A stretch of DNA of 64,000 nt from Clostridia bacterium (GTDB taxonomy: Bacteria > Bacillota > Clostridia > Acetivibrionales > DSM-27016): the NCBI GenBank assembly GCA_026414765.1, contig JAOAIJ010000016.1:38786-102785 (forward strand), read 5' to 3'. Below, piece by piece: positions 24,955 to 34,012 of the stretch. The notes beneath the pieces are model-generated. The model was not told where the DNA came from and searched no databases. It worked only from the letters and a program-made list of their open reading frames with translations. The position numbers and the translations under genes were made by a program. How positions within the stretch are numbered: the stretch's first letter is position 1; each line of letters opens with the position of its first letter.

Positions 24955-25761
24955 ATGCAATATCAGATAGGTGATTTCTCAAAAATATCAAGACTAAGCA
25001 TAAAGACTCTCAGATATTACCACGAAATAGGACTGCTAAGCCCGACTCATATTGATCAGCATTCAGGTTACAGATACTATGACGAGGGCTGCCTTGAAAA
25101 AGCAAGAGTTATCAATATGCTCAAAAACCTTGAATTTTCTTTGGAAAGTATAAAAGAAATCCTGTCTTGCTGCTCCGAGGATTCAAATATTTTGCCTTAT
25201 ATGGAACAAAAGCTTTGTGAGATAAAACAGAAAATCATTCATTATACCGAAATGGAAGAGAAGATAAATTCTTTCATCAAGCTTGAAAGTAAGGTTCATA
25301 CCTATACAAGCAGTAATATTGTAATCAAGGAAGTACCGGAGATATGCTTTACTTCTGTTAGGTATAAAGGCAGATATAATGATATAAATCAATACATTAA
25401 TTACTTATTTAAGACTTATGGAAATATTACCGCCGGGAGCCCGTTTTCTCTATATTACGATAATGATTCAGTAGACAACGAGGCAGATATTGAGGTGTGT
25501 ATGCCTGTATCCGCCGGATTCCCTGACTCAGGTATAGTCAGGAAAATTTTGGAGGGCGGTAAAGTTATTTCCGTAATCCATAAGGGTAGTTATGAAAGTA
25601 TTTATAAAACATATAAGGAGGTTGTGGACTATGTAAATACCAATAGGTATAGGATAATCTATCCTATCCGGGAAATTTATCTGAAAGGGTCCGGAATAAT
25701 CCTGAAAAGTGATCCAAGTAAATTCATTACTGAAATACAGTGTCTTTTCACTGAAAAATAG
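24955..25761 (+). CDS. MerR-family regulator with GyrI-like effector domain (BmrR type)
   Basis: Residues 1-70 are a winged helix MerR DNA-binding domain (YQIGDFSKISRLSIKTLRYY, LLSPTHIDQHSGYRYYDE). A coiled-coil follows (about 80-110). Residues about 120-268 form a GyrI/SOUL-like small-molecule-binding domain (VIKEVPEICFTSVRYKGRY, ... GGKVISVIHKGSYESIYKTY ... PIREIYL). BmrR-type proteins bind hydrophobic cationic drugs and twist a 19-bp spacer promoter to activate it. The neighbouring BtrH-like gene upstream is transcribed in the same direction and could be co-regulated. The ligand is unknown. Confidence 0.92.
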   Translation: MQYQIGDFSKISRLSIKTLRYYHEIGLLSPTHIDQHSGYRYYDEGCLEKARVINMLKNLEFSLESIKEILSCCSEDSNILPYMEQKLCEIKQKIIHYTEMEEKINSFIKLESKVHTYTSSNIVIKEVPEICFTSVRYKGRYNDINQYINYLFKTYGNITAGSPFSLYYDNDSVDNEADIEVCMPVSAGFPDSGIVRKILEGGKVISVIHKGSYESIYKTYKEVVDYVNTNRYRIIYPIREIYLKGSGIILKSDPSKFITEIQCLFTEK

Positions 25762-25798
25762 ATAGCAAAGGAAGAACCTCTTCAGGAAACGCTTTAAA

Positions 25799-28700
25799 TC
25801 ATGTGCCGGTAGCGTCCTTATTACTACCGCCCGGCTGACGGCTTAAAAAGGACTTTAGCTCTTCAAAAGACACGGGCTTGCATATATGAAACCCTTGAGC
25901 AAAACGGCACTGCTGCTTTTGCGCCAATTCATACTGTTCCGAAGTCTCTATGCCTTCAGCGCAGCTATCGAGTCTTAAATCTGTGATCAGTCCCAGTATA
26001 GTGCTAAAAATTGCTGTACTTATTTCACTTTGGGGGGTATCTTTTATAAACATCCGGTCAATTTTTATAATGTCCAGCGGCAAAGTTTTAACCAGTGAAA
26101 GAGACGAATTACCAACACCGAAATCATCCAAAGCTATGCGTACACCTAAATCCATCAATTCACTCAGGTGTTGGATAGTCAGCTTCACTTCCTCAATCGC
26201 CGCACGCTCCGTAATCTCTACGCACAATAAATGTGGGGGCAGGCCTGTTTCTAACAGTGTAGATTTTATGTTTTCAACAAAACTGTTTTCGGCAAGATGT
26301 GATGCTGATATGTTTACGGATATAACAAGGGGTGGAAAACCTTCGTCAAGAAGATGTTTAGTATCCATACAAGCCTGACGGCATACCCATTCACTAATCG
26401 GAATGATAAGTCCCATTTCTTCAGCCAGCGGGATAAAATCGTTTGGAGAGACTTTGCCAAAAACCGGAGAAAACCAGCGTATTAACGCCTCCATACCAAC
26501 AATAGCTCCTGTAGACAGATCGATTTGCGGCTGATAGTGGAGCTCAAATTCATTAGCTTTCAATGCACCGCGCAGACAGCCTTCCATAGTTAACTTCTGC
26601 AGAGAGTTAAAGCTCATATCATGGCGGTATATGTGAAAACGGTTTTTTCCGTTCTCCTTTGCCTGATACAGAGCAATATCGGCATGCTTCATGAGAACCC
26701 CGCGGTCCCTGCCATGCTCCGGGTAATAGCTGATACCTATACTTGCCGTTACATGTATAGTATGACCCTCGATGTCCAGAGGGACGTTGAAGGCGTCCAA
26801 TATTTGCCGTGCAACCTTTTGGGCATAGGGAAGGCCTTCCAGATCTGTACACACAATGATGAATTCGTCTCCACCCAAACGGGCTACGATATCTTTAGGT
26901 CCCACTGATGATTGCAGTAGAAAGGACAGCTTACACAGAAGCTGGTCACCTATAGCATGACCCAGACTGTCATTAATCGTTTTAAACCGGTCGACATCCA
27001 GCATGATGACTGCGAAAGGCCTGTCAGCCTGTGCCACTTCCTCGGTAATCCGGTCATAAATATAACGCCTGTTTGGCAATCCTGTCAATGCATCATGGAA
27101 GGCAATAAAATGAACTTTTTCCTCGGACCTCTTCCGTTCGGTAATATCTACAATAGAACCAATCATCCGTACCGGCTCACCCTCCTGGTTACGGACTGCT
27201 TCACCTGCAGCACTTATCCAGATGAATTCGCCTTCCTTTTTCTGCATACGAAATTCTATTTGGAAAGGTGAACAGTTCTGGTAATGCCCGGCAAGTGCGG
27301 CTTGAAAACCGGATAAATCATCTGGGTGTATACGGAGGATGAAATCATCGATATGCATCATTAATCCTTCATTATCGAGAATGTGATTTATTTTACGGTT
27401 CCATTCCATCATATCAGTGGAAAGATCCCAGTCAAAAATGCCATCATTGGTCGTAGAAGATACAATTTCAAGGCGGTTTTCCCTTTGGCGGACTTCTTCA
27501 TATAAGGCTTCCCGTTCCAGTGCATATTCCAGCAAATTCAGACTGTGAGCAATTGAGTCTATTAGCGAGCATCTTTTCTGAAATTTGTCGAACATGTTGC
27601 TTAATAGAAGAATAAAGCCCAGCTCCCGCGCTTCTGTCCTGATCGTGTGAACAGTCAGCGTCTCATCATTATCTATGTTTGCATGGAGAGAGGAAGGTGG
27701 AAAGGCTTCTTCAGTAAATTGCTGACCTACCTGCAGCATCGGACCGGATTTGGTACTGTAGATACTTTCAATTCTGAGATGCCTATCTTTGGTCCATAGT
27801 GCTAAGCAGCCCCAGGTATAGGTAGTGTAGGAGAGCCAGGACAAATCCTTGATTTTTTCTACGTTTGACTTGATTAGTTGCCCTCCCAGATGATGATTTC
27901 TCTTGATAACATTGGATAAATAGCTGACCAGATCCAACTCATTATTATACAAAACTTCAATGCTTTCTTGTGTGGGGTTGGGTTCACACCCACAGGAATG
28001 CCTATATACCAGTCCCATCCGGTTTTGTATAACCTGACCTGGTTCATAGGGGCCTTCCATTTGCTTTATGAGCATTTCACACATCTCTTTTCCCCTAGTC
28101 ACCAGGGGCTGTTCTACGGAAGACAGTGCCAGGCACTTTGCTTCATCGATATTATCAAAGCTGAATAAAGCGATATTCTCAGGAACATGTATGCCAAGAG
28201 ATTTTAAGGATTCGATAATACCTGTCGCAATCAAATCGGCACTGATTACAATACTTGTAAATCCAAAGCCTCGTTGCTGCATAACCCGTACGACTTCGAT
28301 ACCATGGTTTTTATCCTCTAAATCGGGAACATTGAAAACCAGGTCGGGGTCATATGAAATCCCATGATTTTGGAGAGCTCTCAAGTATCCTTTGTACCGC
28401 AGCATACTCTCCTCGTTGTTGAGACAGTGAATAAAGGCAATCTTCATATGACCATGCTGGATCATATGGCTAGTCGCGTCATAACCACCCTGTTCGTTAT
28501 CTACTATGAATGTTGTGCAATTTTTGAAGTTGCCGGTATAAGGTGTGCAAATTACCGGTTTTCCCATTGCTTCCATACGCTCAATATATTCCGGGTCTTT
28601 GACTGCATTCAGAAGGACAATCCATCCATCAACATATTCAATTCCCAAATGCCGGTGATAAATAACATTAGTTTGAGAAGTATCCTGAGTCTGGAAATAA

Positions 28701-28810
28701 ATCGTATTGATATTATTCTCGCAAGCAGCCTGATGAATTCCTTGGAGGATGCCGTTGAAGTAAAAACCATCCATATGAGGGGTCAATATACCTATTATTT
28801 TTTTTGCCAT
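25799..28810 (-). CDS. LacI-type sensor fused to PAS, GGDEF and EAL domains (c-di-GMP turnover)
   Basis: A 1003-residue soluble protein. Residues about 1-275 are a periplasmic-binding-like (LacI effector) domain without a helix-turn-helix: KKIIGILTPHMDGFYFNGIL at the start and SIVISADLIATGIIESLKSL in the middle. A connector (about 280-440) with GAF-like sequence leads to a PAS/PAC domain (about 445-570, ending GSIVDITERKRSEE). The GGDEF domain has an intact active site (ARLGGDEFIIV). The EAL domain has GMEALIRW, EITERAAIEE, ALDDFGVGNSS and KIDRMF, again apparently intact. No membrane segment is seen. The likely job is to convert an intracellular sugar signal into c-di-GMP synthesis or breakdown. 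The gene lies beside carbohydrate-active genes. Confidence 0.95.
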   Translation of the reverse strand: MAKKIIGILTPHMDGFYFNGILQGIHQAACENNINTIYFQTQDTSQTNVIYHRHLGIEYVDGWIVLLNAVKDPEYIERMEAMGKPVICTPYTGNFKNCTTFIVDNEQGGYDATSHMIQHGHMKIAFIHCLNNEESMLRYKGYLRALQNHGISYDPDLVFNVPDLEDKNHGIEVVRVMQQRGFGFTSIVISADLIATGIIESLKSLGIHVPENIALFSFDNIDEAKCLALSSVEQPLVTRGKEMCEMLIKQMEGPYEPGQVIQNRMGLVYRHSCGCEPNPTQESIEVLYNNELDLVSYLSNVIKRNHHLGGQLIKSNVEKIKDLSWLSYTTYTWGCLALWTKDRHLRIESIYSTKSGPMLQVGQQFTEEAFPPSSLHANIDNDETLTVHTIRTEARELGFILLLSNMFDKFQKRCSLIDSIAHSLNLLEYALEREALYEEVRQRENRLEIVSSTTNDGIFDWDLSTDMMEWNRKINHILDNEGLMMHIDDFILRIHPDDLSGFQAALAGHYQNCSPFQIEFRMQKKEGEFIWISAAGEAVRNQEGEPVRMIGSIVDITERKRSEEKVHFIAFHDALTGLPNRRYIYDRITEEVAQADRPFAVIMLDVDRFKTINDSLGHAIGDQLLCKLSFLLQSSVGPKDIVARLGGDEFIIVCTDLEGLPYAQKVARQILDAFNVPLDIEGHTIHVTASIGISYYPEHGRDRGVLMKHADIALYQAKENGKNRFHIYRHDMSFNSLQKLTMEGCLRGALKANEFELHYQPQIDLSTGAIVGMEALIRWFSPVFGKVSPNDFIPLAEEMGLIIPISEWVCRQACMDTKHLLDEGFPPLVISVNISASHLAENSFVENIKSTLLETGLPPHLLCVEITERAAIEEVKLTIQHLSELMDLGVRIALDDFGVGNSSLSLVKTLPLDIIKIDRMFIKDTPQSEISTAIFSTILGLITDLRLDSCAEGIETSEQYELAQKQQCRFAQGFHICKPVSFEELKSFLSRQPGGSNKDATGT

Positions 28811-28842
28811 AGTATATACTCCTCCTGATAAATGTACTATGG
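28807..28842 (-). promoter_or_regulatory. Inverted repeat across the start region of the LacI-GGDEF-EAL gene
   Basis: CCATAGTA (28807-28814) and TACTATGG (28835-28842) are perfect inverted arms that bracket the ribosome site (AGGAGGAG on the minus strand) and overlap the start codon. In mRNA this could fold and hide the start; in DNA it could be an operator. Confidence 0.4.
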
Positions 28843-29265
28843 AGTATTCGACATTGTTTACCGTAAATCCTGCTAGAATACGCTATGTAAAAGTTTACAA
28901 GCTGTTTTTATCTTCCCATATGCAGAATCAGGACTATGGGTGTAAAGACGGAGAAAAGATAACATTTCGTTGCATAAAAAAGGAATATAGTATAAAATTG
29001 GATATTATGTGGTATATATGAATGCTTTTCTTATCAGTACCAGGATTAAAAATATTCTCAAAATAGTTTGTGAATGTTAATTTCTAAAGCCCTTAATTTC
29101 TGTAGTAATTATTTTGCATAACTGACAAGTTGATAAAAAGGCTTTTACTTGAGTGAGGCATGTATCAGTATTTCTTTGTGTTGCTTTCAGTACTGCTAAT
29201 GTATAAAAAGTAATAGACCGGCAGCTGAGGATCATCATTTTTATTAACGAAACGAGGAGGCAAAT
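28843..29265. other. Divergent intergenic region, no gene seen
   Basis: AT-rich spacer between divergent genes. It must hold the promoters of the c-di-GMP protein (minus) and the polysaccharide lyase (plus, ribosome site GAGGAGG at its end). I see no convincing reading frame or RNA structure. Confidence 0.6.
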
Positions 29266-31203
29266 ATGAACAAAAGAGTAATAAAGATTCTTATGCCAGC
29301 ACTGCTTATCATTTCAGTCCTTGTGTTTTTTAGCCCATTAAAAGCCCAAACAACCGGCACGGAATTAACCGAAGGGTTTGAAACCGGCAATCTTGACTCC
29401 TGGAACCGCTGCTTTTCCACAGCAACCGGTTATAGTGCGCAAATCGTAAACAATATAAGGAATTCCGGCAACAATTCTTTAAGAATGGAACTGAGAAGGG
29501 ATGATCCCATTATTCAAGGTTCAAAACGTTCAGAAGTATCATTGCCGGAGGAAACGCCGCTGGAGGAAAACTGGTATGTAGTGCACATATATTTGCCTGA
29601 TGGTGCCGAAGACTATGAAAATGACCCGGACTCACCCGAAATAATTCTACAGTGGCATAACTATCCGGATACAAACGAACAGTGGACATCACCGCCTTTG
29701 GCATTGCTGACGAGAAATAATCACTACTATATTGAAAGGCTCTGGGATGAGGGGGTCTATTCAACTACTTCACTAATGAAAAATAAGGGCAATTACGATT
29801 TGGTTGACCTGGGCAGTTATGCAAATGATAAGGGCAGATGGGTAGAATGGGCATTTCATGTGAAATGGGGATGGCTGGACAGCCAGAATCCGTTTATAAA
29901 AATATATAAAGACAAAAAGCAGGTATTTTCCCGGGTAGGGCCAAACACAACAAATGACTCCAAAGGCAACTATATGAAAATGGGTATTTATAAATGGGAA
30001 TGGAATAATCCCGCAAACAGGTCTGTAGTACAAAAAAGGGTAGTATACTATGATGATATATATATAGGAGACAACTACAGCATCAATTCAGGGGGCGTCT
30101 ATGATGCAAGACTTGAAGATGCTAAAGGTATGGTGAATAATGGCAAATGCATACTGAGAATTGAGGAAGCACCAGTCAATCATAGGTATAAATACTTCAA
30201 GAATGCAGATGGGGGCAGGGTAGCTCTTCTGCCTGTAGGAATGGATTTGTCCGGTTGGACAGACATTGCAGAAAATCAAATGATACAAATAAATTCTTAC
30301 CAGCATTTGGGTCTGGCGGAAGTGGATGAGAATAATAGACTCGTTGAGTTTAATGATATTACCGCAGTAATGATAGAAGAACGCGTGCAGCCGGGTCTTG
30401 TTCCGGAACTGGTTAATGGACTTTCCTTCTTGCTGCCTGTGGATCTAAACAATAACTACGGAAATACACAGGTTGTATTGGGCAGCCCTTCAGTTGCAGG
30501 AAATACCTTCAGATACAAAATAACAGAAAACGGCAATGGGGTTCCTCCTCCAAGAATCGGGGAAGATTTATCCGGATGGACGGCTGTGCCTGACAGCAGA
30601 CTCATAACAGTTCCCAATAATATGTTTATTGGTGTGGCTGAGGTTAACGCAAGCAGTCAGGCAGTACAATTCAGCACTTCAAAAGCTGTATCCTACGAGC
30701 CTGGTATTTATACTGAGGATGATAGCGGATTGATAGATATCACTGCCGTACAGTATCATTACAAGGTTGATAAAAACAACCACAGCTGGATATACGCAAG
30801 TGATACTGCTGCAACTCCAACTAAATACTATATGCAGGCCTTGCCGGATAATGGGCTTTTTTGTGATACAGGATATATAAACGGCAGTCCAAGCGTTAAC
30901 TATAAGATCAACTTTACTACTGCCGGAACCTACTATGTATACATAAAACTTAAAGGGTCAGGGCTTTCAAGTGATTCGCTCCATATAGGCCTGGACGGGA
31001 ATGAAGTATATGATGGCTATAAAATTCCAGCCCCTTCGCAGGACAGCTTTAAGTGGCAGCAGCAAAACGGGTATGCGCAGAGGATAAAAGTGGATGTGGG
31101 CAGCACGGGGCAGCATACACTTAATGTATACCTAAGAGAGGACGGTACAAAACTTGAGAGGATAGTGCTTACAAAAAACATAAGTTATGTGCCGGCTAAC
31201 TGA
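29266..31203 (+). CDS. Secreted polysaccharide lyase (PL20/heparin-lyase-like fold) with C-terminal accessory domains
   Basis: A 645-residue secreted protein. The signal peptide is MNKRVIKILMPALLIISVLV with likely cleavage near KAQ-TT. Residues about 35-275 form a concanavalin-like lyase domain: EGFETGNLDSWNRCF, RSEVSLPEETPLEENWYVVHI, IILQWHNYPD, SPPLALLTRNNHYYIE, VEWAFHVKWGWLDSQNPF and MKMGIYKWEWNN. These motifs are typical of the glucuronan/heparin-lyase-like (PF14099) family, which cleaves uronic-acid polysaccharides. Residues 280-480 contain two related modules, each with DLSGWT and a GLAEV/GVAEV strand. Residues about 490-640 look like a carbohydrate-binding beta-sandwich (TAGTYYVYIKLKGSG). 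Substrate likely an acidic polysaccharide; exact one unknown. Confidence 0.85.
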   Translation: MNKRVIKILMPALLIISVLVFFSPLKAQTTGTELTEGFETGNLDSWNRCFSTATGYSAQIVNNIRNSGNNSLRMELRRDDPIIQGSKRSEVSLPEETPLEENWYVVHIYLPDGAEDYENDPDSPEIILQWHNYPDTNEQWTSPPLALLTRNNHYYIERLWDEGVYSTTSLMKNKGNYDLVDLGSYANDKGRWVEWAFHVKWGWLDSQNPFIKIYKDKKQVFSRVGPNTTNDSKGNYMKMGIYKWEWNNPANRSVVQKRVVYYDDIYIGDNYSINSGGVYDARLEDAKGMVNNGKCILRIEEAPVNHRYKYFKNADGGRVALLPVGMDLSGWTDIAENQMIQINSYQHLGLAEVDENNRLVEFNDITAVMIEERVQPGLVPELVNGLSFLLPVDLNNNYGNTQVVLGSPSVAGNTFRYKITENGNGVPPPRIGEDLSGWTAVPDSRLITVPNNMFIGVAEVNASSQAVQFSTSKAVSYEPGIYTEDDSGLIDITAVQYHYKVDKNNHSWIYASDTAATPTKYYMQALPDNGLFCDTGYINGSPSVNYKINFTTAGTYYVYIKLKGSGLSSDSLHIGLDGNEVYDGYKIPAPSQDSFKWQQQNGYAQRIKVDVGSTGQHTLNVYLREDGTKLERIVLTKNISYVPAN

Positions 31204-31288
31204 TGCGGTAGCAATTTTGGCATATAGCGAAATTTTGTATGGATTAAAGCGTAATAAAGGGGTAAGTAAGATACCTGTCCCTCCTAAA

Positions 31289-31318
31289 TACAAAAAAACA
31301 CTTGAAAAACAAGTGTTT
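31289..31318 (-). terminator. Terminator-shaped hairpin oriented for the minus strand
   Basis: AAACACTTG (31296-31304) pairs with CAAGTGTTT (31310-31318). Seven A residues precede it on the plus strand, so the poly-U tract appears only in minus-strand RNA. No minus-strand gene ends here. On the plus strand it could still act as a weak hairpin after the lyase gene. Confidence 0.5.
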
Positions 31319-31435
31319 AAGGTATATAATTATGTATTATTTTGGACGAATAGGCATAAATACCTATAATAATTATACCAACATAAGCGTTATTTTGTCA
31401 AGGCTTTTTAAAAATTTTGATAGGAGTGTGGAAAT

Positions 31436-33679
31436 ATGAACAACTACCGTCAAAACCTTCAGGAGGAAACTGAATATCTGGAAAAAACTATAAGCTTTAT
31501 AAAAACTGAAATCAGCAGACAGTCAGAATTGCTTTCCGGCAGAAAAGAATATCTCAGGGAAGCGGGCAGGGATATGTGGGAAAACAGTGTTCATTTTACC
31601 AAAGACTTTGAAAAGCTTACGGAAGTTATCCAGCGCCTTAACGAGGTGAGCAATCAGACGGCAACTTTCAGAAATACGGTAAAGCAGCTGGATAGGTACG
31701 GAAAAATGTTGAAAGAGCCTTACTTCGGCAGGTTTGATTTTGTTGAGGAGGGTTCAGGCGATGCAGAGAAAATATATATAGGCCTGCATAGCGCTATAGA
31801 CTCCAGAACTCACGAAATACTGATTTATGACTGGCGTGCCCCCGTCTCCGGAGTATTCTACAGACATGAGCTGGGGAAGGCTCAATACAACGCCCCTTTC
31901 GGGATTGTCTCCGGTGAGGTACTCCTAAAAAGGCAATTTAAAATACAAAATTCCGGGCTAAAATACTTTTTTGATTGCAGTATAAAAATAGATGATGAAG
32001 TATTGCAAAATGTTCTGTCCCAAAATTCATCAGCAAAAATGAGGAATATAGTTGAGACCATTCAGAGAGAGCAGGATGCCGTCATAAGGGATACAGACAA
32101 TGAATTGCTTATCGTGCAGGGGGTAGCGGGAAGCGGCAAGACATCAGTGGCTTTACACAGAATAGCCTATTTGCTGTATCATGGTATGAACTCCAAAATA
32201 AGCAATCAAAACATTATTATCATTTCACCCAATGCGGTTTTCAGCAGGTATGTCTCTGATGTATTACCCGAGCTGGGTGAAGAAAATGTAAACCAGGTTA
32301 CTTTTGACGAGCTTGTACATGACAGCTTGGGCTCTAAATACAAGATAGAGACCAGAGCCGGGCAGCTTGAAGAGCTGATCACCACTTCATGTATAAATGA
32401 GGTAAACATAAAACAAAGATGTATTGAGTTTAAGGGTTCAATGGTATTTTTAGAAATACTCGAGAGGGTTATAAGGTGTTATGAGCGGCGTATATTAACC
32501 TTTGACGATGTTTTTTATGCAGGAAGGATAATAGAAACCCGTCAAAGATTAAAGAACATTTTTCTGGATAATAAGATAAACATGCCTATGGCTAAAAGAT
32601 TGAAGAGAATGGAATCCGTTATATTGGATAAGATACACCCGCTGCAAAGGGAAAGGATAAAAAAGATTGAAGCCTTGGTCCAGAAGTCAGATGGACACGA
32701 TTTTGATATAAAGCCGTACAGCAGACTGGTTTCTATAAAAGAAACAAAAATGTTGCTGAACAGAATGAGGAGGTTTACTGAAATAGATTATTATCACACT
32801 TACAGTATGCTCTTCAGCGATATGGAACTTTTTATGAAGCTTTCAACGGGTTTGGAATTACCCCAGGGGATGGATGAGGTAATTGAATATACGAGAAAGG
32901 CCCTGGAAAATGGTTTTATTACTTTTGAAGATAGCGCAGCCATGTTTTTATTAAAGCTGAAACTGGAGGGATCCGAATCTTTCTCTGGTATAAGACATGC
33001 AGTCATTGATGAGGCACAGGATTATACTCCGGTTCAATACGCAGTTTTTAAGATGCTGTTTAAAGATGCCCGTTTTACTGTCCTGGGAGATGTAAACCAA
33101 TCGATAGAGAAGAAAGGGAGCATATCCTTATATGACATTATATCCGGATTGTTCAGTAAAAAACGCTGGGTAAAAATTTTTCTAAACAAATGCTACAGGT
33201 CTTCCTTTGAGATAAGCAGTTTTTCGCAAAGGCTGTTATGTACCATGCAGGATATAGTTCCCTTCGAAAGGCATGAAAATGAACCGCTGGTGAGTTGCAA
33301 AGAAACTATTGAAGATATTTGCAGGAGCATTATTGATGACACAAATACCCTTATATATGAAGGCTATGAGTCCATAGCAGTTATATGCAAGACTTCAGGA
33401 GAAGCAGAAATAGTTTATAAAAGTTTGAAGGATATAGTTGGCCTGAAGCTTATTACATCAAGTGATGACGAGATATCAAAAGGGGTAGTCGTCATTCCTG
33501 CATATATGGCTAAAGGATTGGAGTTTGATACTGTTATTGTATTTAATGCATCTCACGGTAACTATAATACGGAGTTGGACAGAAGACTTTTGTACATTGC
33601 ATGTACCAGGGCGCTGCACAGGCTGATACTGTATTATGCGGAAGAGAAAAGCAAGTTTATCGGCACGGCCTGCAAGTAG
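31436..33679 (+). CDS. HelD-like superfamily 1 helicase (RNA polymerase-associated)
   Basis: A 747-residue protein of the UvrD/Rep-like SF1 family with the N-terminal coiled-coil that marks HelD (EETEYLEKTISFIKTEISRQ). The sequence DWRAPVSGVFYRHE and the following insertion are typical of HelD. Walker A is GVAGSGKTSVALHRIAY; Walker B is HAVIDEAQDYT; later helicase motifs are VLGDVNQSIE, NKCYRSSFEI, MAKGLEFDTVIV and LLYIACTRALH. HelD removes RNA polymerase from stalled complexes and recycles it, using ATP. Class I-type length. Ribosome site AGGAGTGTG precedes the ATG. Stands alone between terminator-like hairpins. Confidence 0.93.
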   Translation: MNNYRQNLQEETEYLEKTISFIKTEISRQSELLSGRKEYLREAGRDMWENSVHFTKDFEKLTEVIQRLNEVSNQTATFRNTVKQLDRYGKMLKEPYFGRFDFVEEGSGDAEKIYIGLHSAIDSRTHEILIYDWRAPVSGVFYRHELGKAQYNAPFGIVSGEVLLKRQFKIQNSGLKYFFDCSIKIDDEVLQNVLSQNSSAKMRNIVETIQREQDAVIRDTDNELLIVQGVAGSGKTSVALHRIAYLLYHGMNSKISNQNIIIISPNAVFSRYVSDVLPELGEENVNQVTFDELVHDSLGSKYKIETRAGQLEELITTSCINEVNIKQRCIEFKGSMVFLEILERVIRCYERRILTFDDVFYAGRIIETRQRLKNIFLDNKINMPMAKRLKRMESVILDKIHPLQRERIKKIEALVQKSDGHDFDIKPYSRLVSIKETKMLLNRMRRFTEIDYYHTYSMLFSDMELFMKLSTGLELPQGMDEVIEYTRKALENGFITFEDSAAMFLLKLKLEGSESFSGIRHAVIDEAQDYTPVQYAVFKMLFKDARFTVLGDVNQSIEKKGSISLYDIISGLFSKKRWVKIFLNKCYRSSFEISSFSQRLLCTMQDIVPFERHENEPLVSCKETIEDICRSIIDDTNTLIYEGYESIAVICKTSGEAEIVYKSLKDIVGLKLITSSDDEISKGVVVIPAYMAKGLEFDTVIVFNASHGNYNTELDRRLLYIACTRALHRLILYYAEEKSKFIGTACK

Positions 33680-33764
33680 CTTTTTATTGTGATCGGAATT
33701 GTTTGATTTTCGCAGCTTTTCCATAACTTCAAAATGAGTATATTGCCCACATTTGAGTATAAAG

Positions 33765-33804
33765 AAAGGACTTCGCCGGACTTTGGACAATGAAGTCCTT
33801 TTTT
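33765..33804 (+). terminator. Terminator after the helicase gene
   Basis: AAAGGACTTC (33765-33774) pairs with GAAGTCCTTT (33792-33801), running into TTTTTT. It is a strong terminator. The remainder of 33680-34012 shows no gene. Confidence 0.9.
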
Positions 33805-34012
33805 GCTGACCTGGTATTTTGTTGTAATTAGCCGCTTTAGGAGGATAAAGAGGCGGAAGTAAAGAATATATTGAATGACAAGTCTGCTTATGTTTTTCCA
33901 TAAAATATACGAACCCCTTCTTTTTACTGTATATAGAAATCACATAAACTCGACCCGATACCGGCTGCTGAGGATGGACCTAAACCAAGATAATTAGAAT
34001 TGAGGCAGCTGT

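Noticed and set aside
31187-31369. 60-codon frame after the polysaccharide lyase
   Set aside because: It overlaps the lyase end in another frame, has no ribosome site and runs through a hairpin; composition is not protein-like.
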